DNA from: Ananas comosus
Lineage: Eukaryota > Streptophyta > Magnoliopsida > Poales > Bromeliaceae
Direction: 5' to 3'
DNA length: 64,000 nt
Assembly (NCBI RefSeq): GCF_001540865.1
Contig: NC_033636.1
Coordinates: forward strand, 5,995,381 to 6,059,380
Shown: piece after piece, positions 24,030 through 34,964 of the stretch
How the letters are laid out: the number at the start of each line of letters is the position of its first letter
How positions within the stretch are numbered: position 1 is the stretch's first letter
Program-made: the position numbers and the translations under genes
The notes under the pieces: model-generated
The model's input: the letters and a program-made list of their open reading frames with translations, nothing else
Told to the model about the DNA's origin: nothing
The model's database searches: none

Positions 24030-24440
24030 ACCCTAAACACTAAACCTAGTTTAAACTAGGTTTAAGGGTTTAGGGTTTAGTTTAAACTAGTATAAACTAG
24101 GTTTAAGGGTTTAGGGTTTAGTTTAAACTTGTTTAAACTAGTTTAAACTAGGTTTGGGGTTACTTTAAACTAGGTTTGGGGTTTAAGGTTTAGGGTTTAG
24201 TTTACACTAGTTTAAACTAGGTTTAGGGTTTAGTTTAAACTAGTTTAAACTAGGTTTAGGGTTTAGGGTTTATACTAGTTAAACTAGTTTAGGGAGTTTA
24301 GGGTTTAGGGTTTATACTAGTTAAACTAATTTAGGGTTTAGGGTTTATACTAGCTAAACTAGTTTAGGGATTTTAGGGTTTAGGGTTTATACTAGTTAAA
24401 CTAGATTAAACTAGATTAAACTAGGTTTAAACCTAGAAAC
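24030..24440. repeat. Interstitial telomere-like tract
   Basis: Many GGTTTAGGGTTTAG strings mixed with 'AAACTAGTTTAAACTAGG' palindromic units. TTTAGGG is the common plant telomere repeat. Here it is irregular and inside a transposon, so it is not a chromosome end. Confidence 0.85.
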
Positions 24441-25245
24441 TTGCTAAGGTAGAATATTACTTGCAATGTGGGTTGCTGTGGCACGGGGGAAGGCTCAGTG
24501 GGTCGACAGCGACCGGCAGCAACGTCGGCTTGGGCGGCGGCGACGTCGGCTTGGGCGGTGGCGACTGGCGGCGGCGACTAGAGGGGTGCGGCTCTTGGTT
24601 GGAGAGGGATGGGCAGAGAGGGAGAGAGAGACAGAGAGATAAGAGAGAAAGAGAGCGAAGAGTGAGGGAGAGGTGTCGGGGCTTCGGGTATACCTAGGTA
24701 AGACGGTGAATTGTTCACCGTCTTCATAAAAAACAGTGGAGACGGTTAATGATTCACCGCCTTACCTTGACCCACCTCCCCCCAATAAAGACGGTGAATA
24801 GTTCATCGTCTTTACTGCTACAAATAAGACGGTAAACAGTTCACCGTCTTATCTGTGTTTTATGTCTCCAGGACTTGGCCAAAGTTGGGGGGTGTTGTCC
24901 TGGTCGAAGTTGAGGGATGTGGGGGGATAATGTACCGTCTTAAGTAAGACGGTGAACTGTTTACCGTCTTATCAAGGGCACAGCAGTTCCAAAGGGGGGT
25001 GGGTGTGGGTGTATTCGCTCTAAAGACGGTGAATAGTTCACCGTCTCATGAAGGCGGTGAACCATCTACCGTCTTCATGAGAAATGCGCATAGACGGTGA
25101 ACGATTCACCGTCTTTACGAGAAAAATCCGACCTGGCGCCGACGTGGCGAAAGGAGGGTTAGTTTTACAAATAAAATTTTCAGAGGGTTATTTGGCCAAA
25201 TATAAAATTCTATAGGGTCAGTTTCAAAAAAAGTCCCTAAAAGAA

Positions 25246-26719
25246 ATGCTAAGTAGAGACGGTAAAAATGTATGGAAACCCTTCAACTATAGGCTATGTG
25301 GAAATTAACTCCTCAATTTTTTTTGGTTTAAGAGCAATGCTACTTACACACCTCAAAGTGTGGTGTATATCTTACACCCACTTCATTCAAGGACTATTAA
25401 TTCTTTACTTGTCACATTAAATTTTTTTATTTTTTCACTAAAAATTATTTGAATTTTTGTAAACCCTAGGATGAGAGTGTAAACACCCCCTTTTGAGGCG
25501 TACAAGAAGAATTTCGCTATTTAAAATTTAGGCTTTATTAAAATTGCAAAAAGATCATGTTATGTCCTGTCGATAAGTACGATAGGAAACTATTTTATTT
25601 AATTTTATACGTCATATTATATTTTGCATATCATAATAAATTAGTTACGATATATTATATATAGTCCCACAAAAAGATAAGAAGTATTTTTTTATATGCG
25701 TTATATTATCTATGGCCCTCTAGAAAAATAAGAAATAATTTTTTATATATTTTCGTTCTAATCCTGTTTTGTTTACTAGTATTAAGATGGACAACAATGC
25801 CAAAGGAGCCCTTAAGACTCCTTTACCATTTGGATTTTGGGTATTGAATTATATTAGTTACTTTAGTTACAAAGTTCATTACAATTTATAATTTTATTAG
25901 TTATTATAAATATTATTTATTTTAATTTTGACTGAAAGTACTAAATTGTGAACGGATTAAATGCGTGACAACCGTCAGAAGTACTGCATGTTTATCGATA
26001 GGTATCTAAAGTTTTAAATTTTATTTTTTTTATATAAGCTTTTAAATTTTATAATTGACCACTAAAATCTTATTTTAATACATTAATATAAATAATAAAA
26101 TATACATGTTGGCAGTATAGAAGGTCGTTTTGACGTCGAAAAATAAATTTTACAGCATCAGAATTGATTTTTAACATTCGATTTTGCTCTATGGATCTGA
26201 TAATTATGATTAATTTTATCCAACGAAGGTAACATTTTGCATCGAAAAAAACTCACTCGTTTGCCAACATGCATTTTTTTTATTATTTCTTGATCAAATG
26301 ATTAATATGTTAATCACTTTAAATTAATAAAATATGAATCTACATCATTAATTAAAAAATGTGGAAAGTTCCGATGGTAATATAAAATGATAAAAGTTCA
26401 AATAGCTAAAATACACTTTTGGTGGTACTCAAATTATGAGGTGTATGATATTTTAGTTCTTAAATTTTAATTTGTTATAATTTTTTAATCTAATTTTTTT
26501 GAACTGTTGCAATCAAATATCGCAACCTAATATAACTGATTAAATATTAATGTTTCTTTAATATTGAAGTAATGTTGCAGTGTTGTAATTGATGATTCGA
26601 TAAGAATTAAATGCCACATTATTTTTATATCAGCGATACTTCAAATATACAGTCAACTAAATTTTGTTGTGAAATTTAATTGTAATAATTTATACAATTC
26701 AAGTTAAAGATCATAGTAA
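25246..26719. other. AT-rich intergenic stretch
   Basis: No gene seen. 25330-25520 has weak inverted ends (GCAATGCTACTTACACACCTC and the GAGGCGTACAAGAAGAATTTC region) that may be a decayed MITE. Confidence 0.6.
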
Positions 26720-26949
26720 GGCTTCGTTTGGGATTGCAGAGAGATTGCCTTATGTGTGGTGAGAAACGACACTTGGAAATTACCATGTTTGTTTCCGTAC
26801 ATAATATTGCGTTCCGCATATTGCGATTAGTCGGTTACGATATATTTTCTGCAATTCCATTGGAGAACGCAAAAATATATCCCTATATATTTTTTCTCAA
26901 CTCTATTCTGTATAATAGTGTTAGATAAACCTCAATACCAAACTAAGCC
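26720..26949. mobile_element. Tourist-like MITE (PIF/Harbinger type)
   Basis: Ends GGCTTCGTTTGGGATTG and CAATACCAAACTAAGCC with flanking TAA at 26717-26719 and 26950-26952. The 3-bp TAA duplication and GGC..GTTTGG ends are typical of Tourist elements. 230 bp, non-coding. Confidence 0.85.
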
Positions 26950-27084
26950 TAAGTTAAAGTTTGAGGACCTAATTGGCATGCGCTCATAGTTTGAGGACCA
27001 CATACTTAGAAAGTTCCAAGTTGAGGTGATGATAGCTGGGAGGGTCTCCAACATTTTTTGCTCGTTTACTCTTTGCAAAATAAT

Positions 27085-28551
27085 GGCCAATTTGCATAAA
27101 AAATTCATAATTTTTGAGCTTTTGTAAAATTGGGCAGCCTTTTTTGATTTTACAGATTCGGTCCGAATTTTCAGCAAACTAACCAAAATAACTTTATTAC
27201 TTTTTCTCTCTCCTCTTCTTTTCTATCGTTCATTTTTTTTTTCTCTCGCCGAAGAAAGCAGCGGAGGCAGAAACGGCCCACCTCGCCTCTCACCCTCATG
27301 CTCTCGCCCTCGCCCTCGCCCTTGCCCTTGCCCTCGCCCGCGTAGCCCCCATCTTTCTCTCCTTCGACCCCGCCAAAGCCGCGCCGCGACTCTTTTTTTT
27401 TTTTTCCTCTCCGACTCTCCTCCACCATCTCCGACGACGACGTCTCTCTGGCCCTTCCCCGCCCTTCTCGTCCTCTCCCTCTCCCTTCTCCTCTGCCGCC
27501 TCCAACGACGACGCATCTTCGCCGACGCTGACACCGTCGAGGTCATTGCGGCGCTGCAGTCTCCGAGTGGAGGGTCCTTAGCAGCGTCGTTGCCGTAGCC
27601 GTTGGCAAAGAGGGGTGACCAAAAAAAATTATAGAAGAAGCAAAAAAAAAAAAGAAAAAAAAAGAAAAAGAAAGATGAAGATGAAATTGCACCGTTAAAA
27701 TAAAATTGCACAGTTTTAAAAAAACGTTGCACTATTATGAATATAAGTTGCACTACTTAAGATGTAAACTGTAGTTTTAAGATGAAAATTACACTCTTTA
27801 AACAAAAATTACACTCTTTGGGAGATATTTACACTGTTTCTCCTCTTATTGCACTCTTTCAGATATAAACTATATCTATTAAGATGAAAGTTACACTCTT
27901 TAAAAAAAATTACACTCTTTGAGAGATATTTACACTATTTCTTCTCTTCTTGCACCCTTTAAGATGTAAACTACACCTCTTTAAGAGATATTTATACTGT
28001 TTCTCCTCTTATTGTACTGTTTCTTCTCTTGTTGCATTATTTCTCCTCTTGTTAAACTGCACCCTTTAAGAGGAGAAACAGTGTAACAATAGAAGAAAAT
28101 GCGTCGTCGTCGGAGGCAGCAGAGAAAGAGGGAGAGGGAGAGGACGAGAAGGGCGGGGAAGGACGAGAAAGGCGTCGTTGTGGGAGACGGTGGAGGAGAG
28201 TCGGAGAGGAAAAAAAAAAAAGAGTCGCGGCACGGTCTTGGCGGGGTTGGAGGCGAGGAAGGTGGGGGGTGCGCGGGCGAGGGCGAGAGCAAGGGCGAGG
28301 GCGAGGGGCGAGAGGGTGAGAGGCTAGGCGGGCCATTTCCACTTCCACTTCTGCCTCCGCTGCCTCTTCGGCGAAAGAAAAAAAAAAATAAACGAGAGAA
28401 AAAAAAAGAGGAGGGAGAAAGAGGAGAGAGAAAAAGTAATAAGGATATTTTGCTCAGTTCGCTGAAAATTCGGTCCGAATCTACAAAATCGAAAAAAGCG
28501 GCCCACTTTTGCAAAAGCCCAAAACTAGTGGATTTTTTATGCAAATTGGCC
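27085..28551. mobile_element. MULE-type element with very long inverted arms
   Basis: Ends GGCCAATTTGCAT and ATGCAAATTGGCC with a perfect 9-bp target duplication CAAAATAAT (27076-27084, 28552-28560). The arms extend about 480 bp inwards, through pyrimidine-rich and GC-rich sequence. They include 'TTCGGTCCGAATTTTCAGC' and 'TCGCCGAAGAAAGCAGCGGA' blocks matched inverted near 28460 and 28360. All long frames here (up to 187 codons) are low-complexity Arg/Gly/Ser/Pro and appear on both strands, so none is called as a gene. Confidence 0.93.
27720..28075. repeat. Degenerate minisatellite in MULE centre
   Basis: Recurring 'ATTACACTCTTT', 'GATATTTACACTGTTTCTCC' and 'AAGATGTAAACTACAC' units, about 50-70 bp apart, in the loop between the inverted arms. 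Confidence 0.75.
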
Positions 28552-28702
28552 CAAAATAATTCTTGTACACCCCAAAAGGATAGTAAATCTTAGCCCTTCC
28601 ATCGTAGCATTGATAAAAATTTAAATAATTTCTAATAAAAATAAAAAAATTAATATAATAAGTAGAATATTAATAATCTTAAAATAAACTAGGTATATAA
28701 TA

Positions 28703-28918
28703 TAAGAATTATGCTGGAGTACTATTAATAGTACAAAGTTATTGGTGCTATTAAGTTTTCGACCCTTGAATGAAGGGATGTGTGGTTAGGATAATAATAG
28801 TCGGTTGGTTGAATAGTATAATTTAATGTATCGAAATGGTCAAAAAAGTAAATATAACGGCGAAAAATTTAATAATATCAAGTGCTTTGTGCTATTAATA
28901 GCACCCTAGCCAGACTCT
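28703..28918. mobile_element. Short fold-back element, family B copy 3
   Basis: 'ATGCTGGAGTACTATTAATAG' at left and, inverted, 'AGTCTGGCTAGGGTGCTATTA' at right. The body 'GAATGAAGGGATGTGTGGTTAGGAT' relates it to the copy at 19069. More diverged than that copy. Confidence 0.75.
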
Positions 28919-29218
28919 AAAATATATATTCTACTTTGGGGTGTATATGTAATGTTGCACTTACTATTAAAAATATTCAAATGGTATTGTGGCCGCTGTG
29001 ACCTGGGTGGAAGTCAAGCGGGGCACGTGTAGGCAGAGGATTGGCTGGAGTGGAAAGGAATTTTACAGCTGTTTTGGCGGTGCAGCAGGCGGGGCGTCGA
29101 CAGACAGGGGTTGGGGGGCGCAGTTATTGCCTGGAAGCAGTAGGTTCAGCAAGTCGGCCGAGAATCTGTCCAAAAAAGTTGACCATGCAAGACATCAAAT
29201 CTAATAAGGATTATTAGT

Positions 29219-29221
<3 letters not shown>

Positions 29222-29249
<28 letters not shown>
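29222..29249. repeat. (TA)n microsatellite
   Basis: About 14 TA units, left flank of the next fold-back element. Confidence 0.95.
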
Positions 29250-29252
<3 letters not shown>

Positions 29253-29469
29253 TTGAGCTATGATATTTTTACAAGTATCACCATCATGGTGCTATAAGGT
29301 TTTAAGCCATTGGATCTACTTTTTGATTATTAATAGACCTTGGATTAAAGACTATTCCACCTACCACCACCTGCCACCATCATCTGAACCTCACATCTCT
29401 CCATCCAAGGGCTAAACACACACAAGTATCACCCCCATGATACTTTTACAAGTATTCTAGCCCCACTCT
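29250..29469. mobile_element. Short fold-back element, family B-like copy
   Basis: 'TTTTTACAAGTATCACCATCATGG' at left pairs with 'CCCCATGATACTTTTACAAG' at right. The outer ends GAGTTGAGCTATGATA and, on the other strand, GAGTGGGGCTAGAATA match. TA-rich flanks. Confidence 0.75.
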
Positions 29470-29535
29470 ATATATCTGTAATCTATATTATATATAAAAA
29501 CACGTATTTCAAATTTTGGTTTGCTGCCAAATTTA

Positions 29536-29720
29536 TTTTAAAAATAGAAATATAAAGATAAGAATAGGAATCATTCGGAATGAATACGTAATGATATTTA
29601 AATTCTTCTTTTTTTTCTCTAACGGATACTCTTAAATAGAAATATAAAGATAAGAATAGAAACCGTTGAGAATAAATATGTAATGATATTTAAATTCTTC
29701 TTTTTTTATCTTTTCTTTTT
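29536..29720. repeat. Tandem duplication, about 94-bp unit
   Basis: 'AGAAATATAAAGATAAGAATAG' and 'GTAATGATATTTAAATTCTTC' each occur twice, about 94 bases apart. Confidence 0.85.
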
Positions 29721-29776
29721 AAATAAGAATTAAAATACGCGTGGGAGTATAAAATTTATAAAATAAATATTCACTT

Positions 29777-30017
29777 TGTTGATAAGTAACCCAATATTTT
29801 TGATTAGTTTAGATTTATTTCTGTCAAGTTTATCTCTTAATATTTTTGTTGGTCAGACATAATAGATAAGTTTAAATCTGGTTTAGTTATTGTTATTAGG
29901 ATTTTGATTTATGTCTATATATAGACGGCTGTAAATGTGTAGAAAATTATCCACCATCAAAATTTAGTCTAAATATATTTAATAAAGATTTAGTTTTATG
30001 CTACTCTCGTTTCAACA
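29777..30017 (+). mobile_element. 5' LTR of a copia element
   Basis: Starts TGTTGATAAG and ends TTTCAACA, so TGTTG/CAACA termini. 241 bp, with the primer site 2 bases downstream. TATATATAG at about 29917 is a plausible promoter box. Confidence 0.8.
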
Positions 30018-30019
30018 AT

Positions 30020-30032
30020 TGGTATCAGAGCC
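30020..30032 (+). other. Copia primer-binding site
   Basis: TGGTATCAGAGCC, complementary to initiator Met-tRNA. Confidence 0.9.
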
Positions 30033-30133
30033 AAGTTGAAGAAGCCTCACGACGAAGAAAAGATCGTCGGCTTCGTGATCGAGGACGTAGAACGTGTCGG
30101 CATCGCGCTCTCCATCGACATTGATAGTTGATC

Positions 30134-30780
30134 ATGGCCCTAAACGGGATGATTCAACCACAGCTTCCGAAGTTTATAGAAAAGAACTTCGATTACTGGA
30201 GTATCCAGATAAAATGCTTATTTTCATCTCAGGAGTTATGGGACATTGTGAAGGATGGCTTCAAAGATGTCACTGACAGTGAGTTCGAAACGCTCGCTGC
30301 TGTAAAGAAGGAGACACTCAAAGATTGCCGAAAGAAAGACAGAAAGGCACTATTCTCTCTGTATCAGGCGGTGGATGAAGCTGTTTTTGAGAGATTATCG
30401 AATGCCAAGACAGCGAAAGAGGCCTGGGACATGCTCGAGAGGAGTTATCGAGGCGCAGATAAAGTAAAAAAGGTACGAATCCAAACTTTTAAAGGTGAAT
30501 TTGAATCTTTGCAGATGAACGAAGGTGAAGCAATCGACGACTATTTTAGTCGGGTAGTATCCATATCAAATCAAATACGGATGAATGGAGAAAACTAGCC
30601 CGACAAATTAATTGTTGAAAAAATCATAAGATTGGTAATTGGAAAAGATCACGTCGTTTCTTCGATTGAGGCAGCCAAAAACATAGACGATCTAACAGTA
30701 GAATATTTGCTGGGATCATTCCAAACCTACGAACAGCGTGTGAAACTGAGAGCGCAGCGCATAGTTGAACTGGCTCTCAA
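30134..30780 (+). pseudogene. Copia gag, broken
   Basis: Capsid-type gag (UBN2 family) of a copia retrotransposon. ATG at 30134. The protein begins MALNGMIQPQLPKF and contains 'FDYWSIQIKCLF', 'AKEAWDMLERSYRGADKVKK' and 'LQMNEGEAIDDYFSRV', all family hallmarks. A TAG at 30596 interrupts the frame; homologous sequence continues in the same frame to about 30780. The zinc knuckle and protease that should follow are deleted, and integrase sequence begins directly. Confidence 0.88.
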
Positions 30781-30810
30781 AACCCAACTGACAATCAACA
30801 ACAGAACTCA

Positions 30811-31441
30811 CTTGGTTATGGCATTTACGGTTTGGTCATTTAAATTTTCGATCTTTGGAAAAATTGGCTAACAAAAATATGGTGAAGGGGTTATCGTACA
30901 TAAATTATCCAAACCAAATTTGTGAAGATTGCATTTTCGGAAAGCAACATAGAGATTCGTTTCCAGAAGGAAAATTCGTTAGAGCCACAAAGCCTCTACA
31001 GTTGGTTCATACGGATTTATGTGAGATGGATAGACGCTCCATTGGAAACAATAAATATTTCATGACTTTCATTGATGATTTTAGCAGAAAAATTTGGGTT
31101 TATTTTTTGAAAGAAAAATTAGAAGCTTTTACTGCATTCCAACAGTTTAAAGCACTTTCTGAAAAACAGAGTGAAAATTATTTGAAAGTTTTACGATCAG
31201 ATGGTGGAAGAGAATATTTTTCTACATAATTTAACGAGTTCTGCAGGGCACATGGAATTGAGCATCAATGTACTGCAGCATATTCACCACAACAGAACGG
31301 CGTGGCAGAAAGAAAAAATTGCACAATTGTGGAAATGACAAGAAGCATGCTTATTGAAAAAGGTATGCCGAAAAATTTTTGGGCTGAAGCTGTTTCATGT
31401 GCAGTTTATGTATTAAACAGGTGTCCGACAAGTAGTGTGGC
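30811..31441 (+). pseudogene. Copia pre-integrase and integrase, broken
   Basis: GAG-pre-integrase zinc motif (His pair in 'WHLRFGHLNF', Cys pair in 'ICEDCIFGKQ') followed by the integrase core. Of the D,D,E residues, the first Asp is in 'LVHTDLCEMD', the second in 'LRSDGGREYF' and the Glu in 'QQNGVAERKN'. An in-frame TAA at 31227-31229 falls between the second Asp and the Glu. The sequence stops at 31441 where a Ty3-type LTR starts. Reverse transcriptase is absent from the window. Confidence 0.9.
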
Positions 31442-34400
31442 TGTCACGCCCCGGGACCGGCGGAGGCCCTCCCGGTAGCGTGCCCAGACCCGCCATATGT
31501 CTACACATACAAGGCATCTACAAGAAAAGCGGAAGTAAAAGTAAGAGATGGAATGTCACGCCCCGGGGCCGATTTTAAAAGTCTTTTTAAAACAGAGTTG
31601 CGGAAAACGTGCCATTTTTTTTTTTTTTTTTTTTTTTTTAAATACCTCTTTCTCAACCTGGCCCACGCGACGTACAGACCCGCAACAAATACAAAGTTCC
31701 TCTGTCCACTCGGACAGAGTCTCCTTTGTATTTGCACGGCGTACCAACGATACAACAGGATCTCAACCACAACCTACATTTACCAATCAACAACCAAGGC
31801 ATGATATGCATTTCCATACAGCTAACAATCATTAGAATGATGCATGCCTCTAAGCACTCCTTAGGCGCTGGATGATGCGATGCACAATACAACAAACATC
31901 CTATTTAAAAGTGCTCCCCACACGGAAGCTTTTATTTTTAAACTCTAATTCAATCATTTATAAAAGCCATTCGAAAACCTTTTTAAAACTGTTTCCCACA
32001 CGGAAACTTTATTTTGAAAACCGACTACCTCGAGGGGTAGAAAACCACGATGCAGGACTACGAGAAAACCAAATCTCCACAAAACCAAAATCACAGATCG
32101 AAAACTCCAATCTCATGTATAATAAAACATCCACATTCAAACATCTAACTGAACCATTTACTAAGAAAACTACTAAGTGCGGGAAAGAAATAACCAGGGT
32201 GACAGTCGCTACTGCCGTCTAACTAGATCGTCCTCTCGTCGAGCCCAAAATCCAACTCCTCGTCTCTGTCACCTGGGGGGAAAGCGGGGTGAGAAACCGC
32301 AACCATGGTTTTCTCAGTGGGTACGACAGAGCCACGAAGGCAAGTCGTAATCACCGGAAACCAAAGGAGATAGATAAACAAGTATATAACTGTAAGCTGA
32401 TATGAAATAGAACTACAGTAGCTACAACAGATAAATAGGAAGCAATAAATAAACCTGCTACTGTATAGAAAACAATGCAAAGAATGCCTCAATGTACTGA
32501 ACCAGAAACTGTACCCAATCTAAGCCTGCTGTATCGGTCCGCAGACCTCAAGCGCTACCTGTCACTAACTGCACTGACCTGATCCATCCGCCCCGCAGGA
32601 CGACCTATCCGGATAAGTACACCTCCGATCGGTGGCCAAACCGATCCGGTGTCATGAATACCCCCAAGTGCTGTGACTAAGTCAATGCTGGTATGCTCAA
32701 ACAAAAACAAACCCGGCTAAAGCCGGTGCCTAGGCCGAAGCCAACAACGAGGGCGTACAATGTCAAACTGAAATAGAAGCTAGGGCGTACAACGCCGAAC
32801 TGTAATAGATGCTAGGGCGTACAACGCCGAACCTCGATCAACCAGATCGAAACACATGACAAGAAGGTCGATGTGTTGCCTGGACCCAAGGTCCACAGAG
32901 ATACTGAAATACAATGCATCCTGCTCTACATGTCTATCAACTACTAATCAAATGCAATCAAAGAGGTACGATATACGATAACCAAACGATAACCAAACAA
33001 CTGACATGTAGAGCTAATATACTGGAATAGAAAAATAGGAGAAGGAGGTGAAACGCTCTCACCGACTACCAGCTCGAAGCACCCACCTGTCACTGTCGCG
33101 TCGGAACACTGGGTACGCACAGAGTCTACCGGACCTAAGAAGATCCACCAAGTCAGTATCCAAACCACTAACCCAAAGCACGAGACTCACAAACCCCCAC
33201 ACAGGATCCCCGTAATCGGTTTCCCAAAACCGATCCCCGTAACTTACCGGAAGTCCCGAAAACCACACCGGGACGCCGTCGGGACCCACTAAGTGTCCCG
33301 AACTCACCGACTCGTGCCACGAGTCACCCGCTGCCCCAAAGCACTCCAATTTGGATGCCTTGGCAGCGAACACGAGGTAACACAACCATACGATCATCGC
33401 CGGATAATCGTACGAATCCGGGTTCCCGGAAGTGTCTATTTCGACACCGGAACCCACCGTCGCTCACCTATCATCATCGAACCCACAAAATGATGATGGT
33501 GACCAGCCAACAAGGCTCAGCGACAAAACACGAAGCAACCAAACACCGTCGGAAAGAATCCGAACCGAAACCGCGTTCTTTCGGCGAATTTCGCCGAAAA
33601 ACGCACCGAAATCGACCTACCGATTTCCGCGAAAGCTAACGGACCATGGACAATCAGTCCAGCGATCAAAACAAACTCCCACACACTGCCCACAGTAGCC
33701 ACGCAAAGCACAATTGCAAAAAGACCCTCTAATTACATAAAATATCATCATTTTATGTAATTTGAGCGATCAAGCGGCTCGTTCACGCAAACCAAGGACT
33801 TCTGAAGTCCGCAGAGACACGTACTGACAGGTCTCGACGTACCGGAGTCCGTGCTCATGATCCGGAGCACAGCGGCTCGCTGTGGGAAGCGCGGGAGCAA
33901 CCCGAAGTTTCAGCGAATAGCGCGCAGTCAGGGAAGATCGCGCCATACAGAACTAACCGGACACTGTTGATCCAAAGTGAGGTGAGCACTGTGATCAGCA
34001 CTGACCAACGATCACCGTGCTCACCTCCGGAGGCATCAGGACAGCCTCGGATCGCCGGATAAGCGTGCGCAAACCCAAAACAGCAGCCAAACAGGTTGAA
34101 ACGGAGCGACAACGCCAAAACAGTGGAACGGAGTCTCCCCGACAGAAACTAGGGTGAGCACGATGATCAGCAACTTTCCAGGATCATCGTGCTCCCTTCC
34201 GTACAGATCGGGGAGGCTCGGGAAGCCCAGAACGAGAAACCCACTCAATAAGCTCCATTTCGGGCTTGGCCGGAGCAACCTTGCTCCGGCCGGCCTCCGG
34301 CGGCACGACGGCGTGCGCGGGGCCCTGAGTCGGGTGAGGGGGAGGTGAGGAACACCGTGCTCACCTCAGGAGGCGGCTGGAAGCGGCGCCGGCGGCGGCG

Positions 34401-34911
34401 GAGCAAACCGAGCCCGCACGGGATTGGGCTCGGGTTCCAGGAGTTGCTGCGGCCACGGCGGCGGCCGGGGAGCTCCGGGACGGCGGAGGCGGGCTGCAGG
34501 AGGTCGGAGGGACGCCTCGGGTGCTGCCCCAAGCGGCGGCGGCGCAGGGGGGAGTCGCACGCTCGCCTCAGCCCGAGCGGGTCTGGGGCGGCTGCGGGCT
34601 GGCCGAGGCGGCGGCGGCTGCGCGCCGGGCGGCGGCGACCGGCGGGAAGGGGCGCCCGGGCACGGGGGAAGTCGGCGGGAGGGTTTCAAGGCCGTGGCGG
34701 CGCGCGGGCAGGTAATGCAACCCAGCTCGGCCAGGCTCGGCCTAGGCTGGCAGATGTGGCTCGGGGTGGCAGCGGCGGCGCAGGCGACGGCGGCGGTTGG
34801 CGGGGATGATCGCCGGAGCACGGGGCGACACCGAGGGAGGGTTTGAAGGTGGCGGCAGTCTCGGGTCTCCTCACAACCCGAGAGGAGAGAGTGAGAGAGA
34901 AAGAGAGGGAG
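31442..34911 (-). mobile_element. Ty3-type LTR(s) inserted in the copia element
   Basis: TGTCACGCCCCGGGACC at 31442, and a second start TGTCACGCCCCGGGGCC at 31554. 'GCGGGGTGAGAAACCGCAAC' near 32288 and 'TCTCAGTGGGTAC' match the layout of the LTRs at 1129 and 42564. 32560-34880 is GC-rich, above all 34240-34880, where long frames on both strands are compositional artefacts. The right terminus is not seen: sequence runs into GA repeats and the N at 34912, and the copia element does not resume. Confidence 0.7.
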
Positions 34912-34912
34912 N

Positions 34913-34932
34913 ATATATATATATATATATAT

Positions 34933-34961
<29 letters not shown>
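34913..34961. repeat. (TA)n(GA)n microsatellite after a gap
   Basis: About ten TA units, CACACA, then about 13 GA units. It follows the N at 34912 and is the left flank of a family A element. Confidence 0.9.

Positions 34962-34964
<3 letters not shown>

Larger units (their letters stand above)
23116..25236. mobile_element. MULE-type element with palindrome arrays and telomere-like core
   Basis: Ends GGACTTTTTTCG and CAAAAAAAGTCC. They are flanked by a perfect 9-bp target duplication CTAAAAGAA (23107-23115, 25237-25245), the Mutator-superfamily signature. The terminal inverted repeats are at least 100 bp. Inside them are about 18 copies of a near-palindrome AAGACGGTGAA-n3-TTCACCGTCTT on both sides of a TTTAGGG-like core (24030-24440). 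A G-rich stretch at 24480-24680 encodes only repetitive sequence. No transposase. One N at 24028. Confidence 0.93.

Noticed and set aside
24030..24440. Chromosome end
   Set aside because: The TTTAGGG-like tract is irregular, only about 400 bp, and enclosed by the inverted ends and 9-bp duplication of one element.
23230..25115. CRISPR-like array of short repeats
   Set aside because: The repeats are palindromic units at irregular spacing within a MULE-like element of a plant genome, without conserved spacers.
27171..28593. Several frames of 85-187 codons on both strands
   Set aside because: They are mirror images in the two inverted arms of a MULE-like element and consist of low-complexity Arg/Glu/Ser sequence.
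34240..34940. Long overlapping open frames (up to 190 codons) on both strands
   Set aside because: They lie in the GC-rich end of an LTR. Six-frame openness follows from composition, and the proteins are Arg/Gly/Pro/Ala runs without a family signal.
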